Shown here piece by piece: positions 57,262 to 64,000 of a stretch of 64,000 nt of DNA; the first letter of the stretch is position 1, and each line of letters opens with the position of its first letter. The notes below the pieces were generated by a model. The model ran no database searches and was not told where the DNA came from. It saw only the letters and a list, made by a program, of their open reading frames with translations. The stretch is taken from positions 62,001 to 126,000 of the forward strand of contig NZ_VHIP01000003.1 in assembly GCF_006494365.1 (NCBI RefSeq). The letters are read 5' to 3'. The stretch is from Aestuariibacter sp. GS-14. Its GTDB lineage: Bacteria > Pseudomonadota > Gammaproteobacteria > Enterobacterales > Alteromonadaceae. The position numbers and the translations under genes are program-made.

Positions 57262-58166
57262 TACAGCACAGTGCTACACAAGACTCTCTCTTGCCTTGGC
57301 TTACGCTAACGCGTGAGTCGTTGATGCAACGATTTTTACAGCACAGCCTGCACCATGGCCTGTTGGTGAGTGGGCAAGAGGGCATCGGTAAACGTTGTTT
57401 GGCTGATGCGATGATGAAAGGGATCTTGTGTTTACAACCGTCAGTGCAGGGTGCTTGCGGAATGTGTCAGAGTTGTAAACTGGTAAATGCCGGTACTCAT
57501 CCTGATCATCATGTGCTGGAAAGTGAAAAGCAGTTGGGCGTAGACGCCATTCGAACCAGTATTTCCAAGCTCAGTTCAACACCGCAAATAGGCCGTCACA
57601 AAGTGTTACTGATCCCCGTTGCCGAGAAAATGACAGAAGCGGCATCAAACGCGCTTTTGAAAACGTTGGAAGAGCCCACTGATAATACGTATTTGTTTCT
57701 GCTTACCAGTAAAATTAATAGTTTGCTTCCTACCATACTGAGCCGTTGTGAAAAGGTACATTTGCCCGTGCCAGAGATCGCCCAAAGCCTGAATTGGTTA
57801 ATCGAACAGGGCGATTTTGAGGTTTCGCAAGCCTTGCTACAGGCATATGGTAACGCGCCGCTCAGAGTATTAAAGGCTTTGCAGGATGAGAACAGCGTGT
57901 CGTTCCGGGAGTTTAGCGATGGCTTGGCGGATATGTTGGCGGGTAAAGCCGATATTACCGCGATGGCAGGTAAGTGGCAGGGGAGTACAGAATTGGTTCT
58001 TGACTGGTGTCAGCAATATTACCATGATCAGTACCGGATGCAGCTGCGTACCAGCGATTTTGAACGGTATCAGCAGTGCCTGGCATTTGCCCGGCGTGCC
58101 CAGCATCCAGGCATCAATAAAACACTACTGTTATCACAACTTTTTTCTCAATTAGTTCAAGCATAA
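57258..58166 (+). CDS. holB: DNA polymerase III delta' subunit
   Basis: Clamp-loader subunit of 302 aa: degenerate P-loop [10 protein letters not shown], a zinc module CGMCQSC (with an upstream Cys), [44 protein letters not shown] and [13 protein letters not shown]. Starts ATG overlapping tmk. No pilZ gene follows, unlike in Pseudomonas; tatD comes directly. Confidence 0.95.
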   Translation: MIQHSATQDSLLPWLTLTRESLMQRFLQHSLHHGLLVSGQEGIGKRCLADAMMKGILCLQPSVQGACGMCQSCKLVNAGTHPDHHVLESEKQLGVDAIRTSISKLSSTPQIGRHKVLLIPVAEKMTEAASNALLKTLEEPTDNTYLFLLTSKINSLLPTILSRCEKVHLPVPEIAQSLNWLIEQGDFEVSQALLQAYGNAPLRVLKALQDENSVSFREFSDGLADMLAGKADITAMAGKWQGSTELVLDWCQQYYHDQYRMQLRTSDFERYQQCLAFARRAQHPGINKTLLLSQLFSQLVQA

Positions 58167-58176
58167 GAGGCACATT

Positions 58177-58968
58177 TTGTTTGTAGATTCACATTGCCAT
58201 TTAGACCGACTCGATAAATCTCCCGAGGCATTACGCGATACATTGGAATTTGCCCGCCGTCGTGGCGTTGAGCACTTTTTATGTGTGTCCGTATCGGTGA
58301 AAGATTATCCTGCGATGGCAGAAACAGTGGCTGAATTTAACGATGTGTCTGTGTCGTGCGGCGTGCACCCTTTACACCAGGAAGATGCCTGTGATTATAA
58401 CGACTTGCTTACTGCCGCTCGCGATGAAAAGGTCGTGGCCATTGGTGAAACCGGCCTGGATTATTACTACAGTGCAGATACGCGAGATGTACAAATACAA
58501 TCGTTTATTGACCATATCCGCGTAGCAAATGAAACTGGCAAGCCGCTGATTATCCACACTCGTGATGCACGCCAGGAAACGATTGATTTGTTAAAAGCCC
58601 ATTTAGTGCCGGGAACTCAAGGGGTTTTGCATTGCTTTACAGAAGATTTGGCTATGGCGCAGGCGGCTATTGAACTTGGCTTTTATATTTCCCTTTCAGG
58701 CATAGTAACCTTTAAGTCAGCCACTGAGTTACAAGAGGTCGCTAAAGCTGTCCCACTAGACCGTTTGTTAATTGAAACTGACTCGCCCTGGTTGGCGCCG
58801 GTACCTTATCGCGGAAAGCAGAATCAGCCGGGTTATGTGGTAGAAGTGGCTGAATTTATCGCGAAATTACGAGGGATATCCACAAAGCAACTGGCTGAAG
58901 CAACTACGTCTAATTTCTATCGTTTATTTTCACTGGCAAAGAGAGTAGAGGCGAAGGCAACTGCATGA
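58177..58968 (+). CDS. tatD: TatD-family metal-dependent DNase
   Basis: TIM-barrel hydrolase of 263 aa. Metal ligands: FVDSHCHLD at the N-terminus, AIGETGLDYYY, IIHTRDAR, VLHCFTE and IETDSPWLAP. Corresponds to YcfH of E. coli, which lies in this same operon. TTG start with AAGAGGCAC upstream; the last four bases overlap the next gene. Confidence 0.93.
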   Translation: MFVDSHCHLDRLDKSPEALRDTLEFARRRGVEHFLCVSVSVKDYPAMAETVAEFNDVSVSCGVHPLHQEDACDYNDLLTAARDEKVVAIGETGLDYYYSADTRDVQIQSFIDHIRVANETGKPLIIHTRDARQETIDLLKAHLVPGTQGVLHCFTEDLAMAQAAIELGFYISLSGIVTFKSATELQEVAKAVPLDRLLIETDSPWLAPVPYRGKQNQPGYVVEVAEFIAKLRGISTKQLAEATTSNFYRLFSLAKRVEAKATA

Positions 58969-59528
58969 GCGGCTGGCGGACGCGTTTGGTAAATAGCCTT
59001 GCGCTCACTCAGGACATACCAGAGAGTCGTTTTTTTCAATTGGCGACACAGTCTCCCGATGGTCAGTTACACAATCGAACAGTAGTGTTCAGGGGATTGG
59101 ATGAGACACAGGATGTGTTGTATCTCGTTACTGACACCCGCAGCCAAAAATGTCTCGATTTTCAATGTAATCGCAGAGCTGCGCTGTGCTGGTATTTTGC
59201 GCATAGCCGAGAGCAATATCGATTCTCCGTAACGGGGGAGGTTTGTACCGTTCACTCGCACGAATCACTGTGTTCGGATTATTGGGCCCAGTTATCAGAA
59301 TCAGCAAAATCCCAGTTTTTTTGGGGCGAACCAGGTAGTGTGCGCGAAAATCCTGAATATCCATTGAAGATTGTTACGCCACCAACACAAATCCCCCCAT
59401 TTCACTTTGCGGTTATCAAATTAACCGTACGAAACGCAGACTATCTGAGCCTCACCGGTAATCCTCAAATCCGTGAGCGATTTGAATTGCAAAATGGCCA
59501 ATGGATTTGCCAGCCAATTCTGCCCTGA
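58965..59528 (+). CDS. FMN-binding PPOX-family flavoprotein (Alr4036-like)
   Basis: A 187-aa split-barrel flavoprotein related to pyridoxamine 5'-phosphate oxidase. PESRFFQLATQSPDGQLHNRTVVFRG, VTDTRSQKCLDFQCNRRAALCWYF, QYRFSVTGEV and YWAQLSESAKSQFFWGEPG fit the Alr4036-type domain rather than classic PdxH. Activity unproven. Translationally coupled to tatD (ATGA). Confidence 0.8.
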   Translation: MSGWRTRLVNSLALTQDIPESRFFQLATQSPDGQLHNRTVVFRGLDETQDVLYLVTDTRSQKCLDFQCNRRAALCWYFAHSREQYRFSVTGEVCTVHSHESLCSDYWAQLSESAKSQFFWGEPGSVRENPEYPLKIVTPPTQIPPFHFAVIKLTVRNADYLSLTGNPQIRERFELQNGQWICQPILP

Positions 59529-59662
59529 ACTTGCTTCACAGCTTTTGTTTTTTATGACTTTTTGAGACATCGATGTCATTCCATCGTTTGAGCAAGAAGC
59601 GCTTAGTTATCATAATACTAAGCCACAACTGGCTAAAGTATTAACCGTTTAACAGGCATTTT

Positions 59663-59691
59663 TTGACTTGTAATGTTACTTGTAACATACT
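59663..59691 (+). promoter_or_regulatory. gntR promoter with palindromic GntR operator
   Basis: -35 TTGACT (59663-59668) and -10 CATACT (59686-59691) are 17 bp apart; the perfect 16-bp palindrome ATGTTACTTGTAACAT (59673-59688) fills the spacer. Half-sites match those at 61266-61283, so GntR probably represses itself. Confidence 0.75.
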
Positions 59692-59721
59692 GACCCGATA
59701 ATAAGGCCGTAAAGGATGGCT

Positions 59722-60720
59722 ATGAGTAATAAGAAAGCACTGACACTACAGGATATCGCTGATGAACTGGGGATAACCAAAATGACGGTGTCGCGTTATT
59801 TTCGCGAACCGGAGCGCGTAGCCAAAGCTACCAGGGAACGGATCGCCCGAATAGTGGAAACCCAGGGCTTCATACAAAACCGCGCACCTTCGCTCATGTC
59901 AAAAGCGATGTCCAAGACGCTTGGCGTAATTATCCCTTCGCTGTCAAATCAGGTTTTTGCGTCTTTGGTTGAAGGCATTGAATCCATCACTCAACCCGCT
60001 GGATTTGACATTTTACTGGCTCATTCCGGGTACGATCCAAAAGTTGAAGAGCGCAAAGTTGCCATGCTGCTGTCTTATCGCGTTGACGGCTTACTATTGT
60101 GTGAAACCACACACACGCCGAAAACGGTAAATATGATCAAGCAGGCCGGCATACCAGTAGTCGAGGCCATGGAGTTACCTGACAAGCCGTTGGATATGGC
60201 GGTAGGTATGGATCACATGCAGGCATCTTATCATGCCGTTACAAACATGATTAAGCGCGGTCGTCGCCACGTAATTTATTTGGCCGCCCGTCTGGATAAC
60301 CGCACCCGGCTGAGACAAAAAGGCTATGAGCAGGCTATGTGGGATGCGGGCCTTACTCCGTCTAGTGTAGCCACCCCCTTTCATTCCAGCTTTACTCAGG
60401 GACAGGCATTGATGCGACAAGCGTTAAACAACTATAACAACATTGATGGCGTGTTTTGTACTAACGATGATCTCGCTATCGGCGCTATGCAATATTGCAT
60501 GGAGAAGGGGATTCGCGTACCGTCAGATATGGCAGTGGTGGGTTTTAATGCGCTGGATATCGGGCAGGCGATGAAGCCCAGATTAACCAGTGTGGTTACA
60601 CCCAGAGAAGCTATCGGAAGAAAAAGTGCACAGTTACTGATTGATGCAGTATGTGGCTCCCGGGTTAATCAAACCAAGTTCGATTTAGGTTATTCACTTA
60701 CCGAAGGCAGTAGTTGGTAG
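59722..60720 (+). CDS. gntR: LacI-family gluconate repressor GntR
   Basis: About 332 aa. HTH with hinge: LTLQDIADELGITKMTVSRYFREPERVAKATRERI, then a periplasmic-binding-like ligand domain (TLGVIIPSLSNQVFASLVEGIE, DGVFCTNDDLAIGAMQYCMEKGIRVPSDMAVVGFNALDIG). High resemblance to gammaproteobacterial GntR and the adjacent gntK/gntT make the role clear. ATG 59722 is better spaced from AAAGG than the ATG at 59716. Its 3' end overlaps the convergent gntK by 31 bp. Confidence 0.92.
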   Translation: MSNKKALTLQDIADELGITKMTVSRYFREPERVAKATRERIARIVETQGFIQNRAPSLMSKAMSKTLGVIIPSLSNQVFASLVEGIESITQPAGFDILLAHSGYDPKVEERKVAMLLSYRVDGLLLCETTHTPKTVNMIKQAGIPVVEAMELPDKPLDMAVGMDHMQASYHAVTNMIKRGRRHVIYLAARLDNRTRLRQKGYEQAMWDAGLTPSSVATPFHSSFTQGQALMRQALNNYNNIDGVFCTNDDLAIGAMQYCMEKGIRVPSDMAVVGFNALDIGQAMKPRLTSVVTPREAIGRKSAQLLIDAVCGSRVNQTKFDLGYSLTEGSSW

Positions 60721-61226
60721 GCCCGCTCAACCAATGCGTCAATCGATTCATTAATATTTAGCGTTATGATGTCATTTTCGCTGCTATTTGGACGCTCCAA
60801 TGTCTCAAACTGGCTTTTTAACATACCTGCCTTCATAAAATGACCCTGACGTGCCTGCATTCTCTGTTCTATTAATTCATACGAACCGTCAAGAAAAACA
60901 AACGACACATGAGTGATTTGTTGCCTGAAAATATCGCGGTAACGTTGCTTAAGTGCCGAGCATACCACCACAACATGTGTGTCGCGGGCCAGGATTGCAT
61001 TGGCCTGATGGCATATTTCCCGCAGCCAGGGCGCTCGGTCTTCATCGGTTAACGGCACACCTTGAGCCATTTTTGCTATGTTGCTGGCAGGGTGCAAATC
61101 GTCCCCATCAATAAATACAGCGTGCATAGAGGTGGCAAGTGCCGCTGCAACGCTGCTTTTGCCGCTGCCACTCACCCCCATTACTACAACACAGCGATAA
61201 ATTACAGATTGCGTGGATACAGTCAT
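60690..61226 (-). CDS. gntK: Gluconokinase
   Basis: Phosphorylates D-gluconate to 6-phosphogluconate; 178 aa. P-loop VMGVSGSGKSSVAAALA, DGDDLHPASNIAKMAQGVPLTDEDRAPWL, CSALKQRYRD, and the lid FVFLDGSYELIEQRMQARQGHFMKAGMLKSQFETLERP are all diagnostic. Divergent from gntT across an operator region; its stop lies inside the end of gntR. Confidence 0.96.
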   Translation of the reverse strand: MTVSTQSVIYRCVVVMGVSGSGKSSVAAALATSMHAVFIDGDDLHPASNIAKMAQGVPLTDEDRAPWLREICHQANAILARDTHVVVVCSALKQRYRDIFRQQITHVSFVFLDGSYELIEQRMQARQGHFMKAGMLKSQFETLERPNSSENDIITLNINESIDALVERAYQLLPSVSE

Positions 61227-61265
61227 AGCGGATACTTGTTTGTTGTTAAGAAAATGTATATCTTT

Positions 61266-61283
61266 AATGTTATGCGTAACATT
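61266..61283. promoter_or_regulatory. GntR operator between gntK and gntT
   Basis: Perfect inverted repeat AATGTTA-TGCG-TAACATT, matching ATGTTAy..rTAACAT at 59673-59688. It lies 40 bp upstream of gntK and 67 bp upstream of gntT, so it can control both. Confidence 0.78.
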
Positions 61284-61349
61284 CTAGCGATGACGTGCAG
61301 AATGTAAATATAAAAATGAACAAAGCACACTTAAAATAAGGGGAAATAC

Positions 61350-62702
61350 GTGGAGCAGGGGATGTTGCTGTTATCCGGTGGTGCCATGGTAGGAATACTG
61401 ATGCTGCTGGTTATCGTGGTGCGAATGCACGCATTTATCGCGCTGATTCTGGTTAGTTTTGTCACTGCCTTAGTGACGGGTGTCGATACGGATAAGATTG
61501 TATCTGTGATGCTATCGGGTTTCGGTGGCACGCTGGCTGCTGTTGCGCTGTTGGTAGGGCTGGGAGGCATGATTGGTAAACTGCTTGATGCCAGTGGTGG
61601 CGCTGATGTGCTGTCAAAACGCTTACTTGATTTGTTTGGCGAACAAAGAGCACCTTTCGCACTGGGCGTTGCCTCATTATTGTTTGGTTTTCCTATCTTT
61701 TTTGATGCCGGTCTGATCGTAATGATGCCGGTTTTGCTTACTGTCGCGCGCAAACTGGGTAAGTCAACTCTGCCGTTTGTGTTACCCGCTGCGGGGGCTT
61801 TTGCGGTGATGCATGCCTTTGTGCCACCGCATCCAGGCCCGGTCGCTGCGGCCGATTTACTCGGTGTGAACATGGGTATGTTGCTGCTGGTAGGCTTGTT
61901 GGTTGCTATACCCACCTGGTTCTTTGGTGCTTATTTGTTTGGTTTATATGCAGGTACAAAGTATCCACTGCCTGTTCCGACGTGGTTTTCAGCAACGTGC
62001 AGTCATTCTGATGTGAAATCCCGGCCATCGTTTTGGCGTGTCATCCTTATTCTGATAACGCCTCTTGTACTGATTTCGCTGGATACCGTGGCCAATACAT
62101 TGCTAACAGCCGGCGTACTTGAACAAAGCACCTGGGTAAGTAATCTGAGGCTATTGGGTAAAACGCCGGTGGCACTCATGATCACACTATTACTAACACT
62201 GTGGTTACTGCGCGCTCAATTTTCAAGAATGCAATTAGAGTCTCTTTGCAACGATGCGCTGGGGCCGCTCTGTGCAGTAATTTTAATTACCGGCGCAGGG
62301 GGCATGTTTGGTGGTGTATTGCGCGCATCGGGTATTGGCGATGCGTTGGCTGGCATGCTGGCGGAAACCGGATTACCCATTATTGTTGCGGCGTTTATTC
62401 TGTCGTCCTGTATTCGCGTGGCGCAGGGCTCTGCAACCGTCGCCTTAACTACCACTGCCGCTTTACTCGCGCCTGTCGTGGCAGCTCAAACGGGGCTGTC
62501 TGCGATGGACTTGTGTTGCATTGTTATCGCCATTGCTGGCGGTGCAACCGTACTTTCGCATGTCAATGACTCTGGTTTTTGGTTGGTGTCCAGATTGCTT
62601 AATATGGACGAAAAGACGACGCTTAAAACATGGACGGTGATGGAAACGTTACTTGGCAGTCTTGCGTTTTTGTTTGCTGGCGTGCTTAGCTGGTTGTTTT
62701 AA
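61350..62702 (+). CDS. gntT: Gluconate:H+ symporter (GntP family)
   Basis: A 450-aa membrane protein with about 12-14 hydrophobic segments. GntP family marks: LVSFVTALVTGVDTDKIVSVMLSGFGGTLAAVALLVGLGGMIGKLL, FGFPIFFDAGLIVMMPVL, HAFVPPHPGPVAAADLLGVNMG and a late HVNDSGFWLVSRLLNMDEKTTLKTWTVMETL. It imports gluconate. GTG start with AAGGGGAAAT upstream; ATG at 61362 is an alternative. Confidence 0.93.
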   Translation: MEQGMLLLSGGAMVGILMLLVIVVRMHAFIALILVSFVTALVTGVDTDKIVSVMLSGFGGTLAAVALLVGLGGMIGKLLDASGGADVLSKRLLDLFGEQRAPFALGVASLLFGFPIFFDAGLIVMMPVLLTVARKLGKSTLPFVLPAAGAFAVMHAFVPPHPGPVAAADLLGVNMGMLLLVGLLVAIPTWFFGAYLFGLYAGTKYPLPVPTWFSATCSHSDVKSRPSFWRVILILITPLVLISLDTVANTLLTAGVLEQSTWVSNLRLLGKTPVALMITLLLTLWLLRAQFSRMQLESLCNDALGPLCAVILITGAGGMFGGVLRASGIGDALAGMLAETGLPIIVAAFILSSCIRVAQGSATVALTTTAALLAPVVAAQTGLSAMDLCCIVIAIAGGATVLSHVNDSGFWLVSRLLNMDEKTTLKTWTVMETLLGSLAFLFAGVLSWLF

Positions 62703-62707
62703 CAGAG

Positions 62708-62746
62708 GTTTGGATAGGCGCAGGACGTTTTGTGGCCTATCCAAAC
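62708..62746. terminator. Hairpin between convergent gntT and ROK gene
   Basis: A 12-bp perfect stem GTTTGGATAGGC/GCCTATCCAAAC with a ~15-nt loop. There is no T run on either side, so termination is only possible. Confidence 0.45.
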
Positions 62747-62776
62747 GAACATTGTAAATAAACGATATACCGCGTT

Positions 62777-63919
62777 TTACTGGCTCACTTCGTCTGGTTT
62801 TGGTAAGCCAAATTGTGCAAGCGCTACTTCATATGCCCCAGTCTCAACCCCGTTTAAAGGCGCAAAATTGGGCGCGTCACTGGGTACTATTAGCGTTGGC
62901 GTGAACAATTGCGGTCGCGTTAACGCAATAATTGCGGGAATAAACGTGGGGTATTTGGTTAACGGTCCGCCCAATACAAACATGTTAGGATTTATCACTG
63001 TGGCCATAGACGCAATAATTCGCGAAATGACTTGTAGCGCAGGGTGAGAGGTCAGATCGTCACCGGCTTCCAGCGCTTCCTGCAACTTGTGCTTGTGTAC
63101 ATAATCCTGCAGGTTAACACCGTCCTCAATCATAATATGCCCAAGCTCTCCAGCCATACCCGATGCACCTTTAATCAAATGATTATCAAAGTACACACCA
63201 CCACCAATACCCTCACCAAAATAGATGAACATAAAATTGGATTCCTGCTGCGCGATACCATTGGCCTTTTCTGCCAATGTTGCCCAGTTAACGTCATTAT
63301 CTATGGTCACTGTGCAGTTGAAATGATGACTAAACAACTGTTTGAAATTGATGCCGTGGATCACTGTGAATTGAGAAAACGGTAGGGCAATAATTTCGCC
63401 TGTAGTGGCATTCACCGGTGTTGCCACCGATACACCAATAGACAACAATGGCGCTTGTTGATCATGAAGTGATAATTCCATGATTTGAATAACAGCTTTG
63501 ATAAAGTCTTGTTTGTTCCAGCTGGGATCAATGGTAAAACACTGGTCGCGAATCACACCAAGCGCAAGGTTTGTAAGGCGCAACTGAATTTGTTTTACGT
63601 CAATTGCCAGCGCCAGAATAACGCCTTTGGTGGCATTAATCTCGTAAATAATGCCCGCACGACCTTGTTTATTCTGCGTTTTTCTTTTGGTTTCAATTAC
63701 CAGACCCTGCTTGAGTAAGCGTTGAGCCGACTCTGATATAGTGGGTCTTGAAATACCGGTGAGTTTCGCGATAGAAGCGCGACTCATTGGCCCATGTTGT
63801 TTAATCGTATGAAAAAACAACCTGTCTGGCATGAGTGCCAAAGGTTGTTTCCTGTCAACCGCGTTCGTCGGGGTGTCATTGTTATTTTGCATGTTGTAAT
63901 TGTCTTTATTGCGACACAT
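62777..63919 (-). CDS. ROK-family transcriptional regulator (NagC/XylR type)
   Basis: About 380 aa. N-terminal MarR-like HTH (HGPMSRASIAKLTGISRPTISESAQRLLKQGLV) and a ROK sugar-kinase fold (GVSVATPVN, DNDVNWATLAE retaining the ND pair, FIYFGEGIGGGVYFDNHLIKGASGMAGELGHIM). The CxCGxxGCxE zinc motif that normally follows GELGH is missing and replaced by IEDGVNLQDYVHKHKLQEAL. No sugar genes on the same strand reveal its ligand. The start is uncertain: ATG at 63919 or 63892. Confidence 0.82.
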   Translation of the reverse strand: MCRNKDNYNMQNNNDTPTNAVDRKQPLALMPDRLFFHTIKQHGPMSRASIAKLTGISRPTISESAQRLLKQGLVIETKRKTQNKQGRAGIIYEINATKGVILALAIDVKQIQLRLTNLALGVIRDQCFTIDPSWNKQDFIKAVIQIMELSLHDQQAPLLSIGVSVATPVNATTGEIIALPFSQFTVIHGINFKQLFSHHFNCTVTIDNDVNWATLAEKANGIAQQESNFMFIYFGEGIGGGVYFDNHLIKGASGMAGELGHIMIEDGVNLQDYVHKHKLQEALEAGDDLTSHPALQVISRIIASMATVINPNMFVLGGPLTKYPTFIPAIIALTRPQLFTPTLIVPSDAPNFAPLNGVETGAYEVALAQFGLPKPDEVSQ

Positions 63920-64000
63920 CAAGCCTGTAGGGCTTTATTCTTGTTGTACTGTGAACAAAGCATTGTGTTTACAATTACCATCAAACCTGTTCACAAAGTG

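Noticed and set aside
63951-63995. GTGAACA...TGTTCAC inverted half-sites upstream of the ROK gene as an operator
   Set aside because: The half-sites are short, about 31 bp apart and at the window edge; not enough to call.

Overview
The window looks like a chromosomal segment of a marine gammaproteobacterium of the Alteromonadales (Alteromonas/Aestuariibacter-like). This rests on gene content and order, not on a database search: the yceF / yceD-rpmF-plsX-fabH-fabD-fabG-acpP-fabF-pabC-mltG-tmk-holB-tatD block, divergent rne/rluC, divergent rnhA/dnaQ followed by a TIGR03503-like protein, a DUF2058 gene after topA, and moderate GC content. No phage, plasmid, CRISPR array or transposase gene was seen.

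Layout. 1-8 kb: 3' part of hrpA, a PilZ protein, rlmI, an acetyltransferase, a quinone oxidoreductase and rnhA. Two copies of a 290-300 bp inverted-repeat element (3700-4001 and 7017-7305) have landed in small membrane-protein genes. 8-11 kb: dnaQ, a TIGR03503-like protein and four identical tRNA-Asp genes. 11.4-20.4 kb: an L-rhamnose catabolic island (kinase, DeoR repressor, bifunctional aldolase/dehydrogenase, isomerase, L-lactate dehydrogenase, RhaT). It shares a direct-repeat operator, TGATTG-N4-TGATTG, at four promoters. The pathway would run rhamnose -> rhamnulose -> rhamnulose-1-P -> DHAP + L-lactaldehyde -> L-lactate -> pyruvate. 20.8-28 kb: lolD-lolE, a DAACS symporter, an Ig-like lipoprotein and a lone astB.

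28-42 kb: topA and a DUF2058 protein; a BLUF blue-light protein divergent from a cytoplasmic histidine kinase; a NADAR protein; a sulfotransferase-like protein, NhaC antiporter and class IV aminotransferase; a LysR/DoxX/YqjG/YgiD cluster resembling the YhaJ-YqjFG quinone response; and a CHK-type kinase. 42-59.5 kb: rne, rluC, a HAD phosphatase, yceF, then the fatty-acid and cell-envelope operon running to tatD and a PPOX-family protein. 59.7-62.7 kb: a gluconate locus (gntR, gntK, gntT) with two near-identical palindromic operators. The window ends with a ROK-family regulator that lacks the usual zinc-binding cysteines.

The least explained structures are the two multi-hairpin inverted-repeat elements, whose terminal arms differ between copies but stay complementary within each copy. 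Next come the rhamnose operator set, the BLUF/histidine-kinase pair, the possibly leaderless yceD promoter and a 12-bp tandem repeat upstream of lolD.
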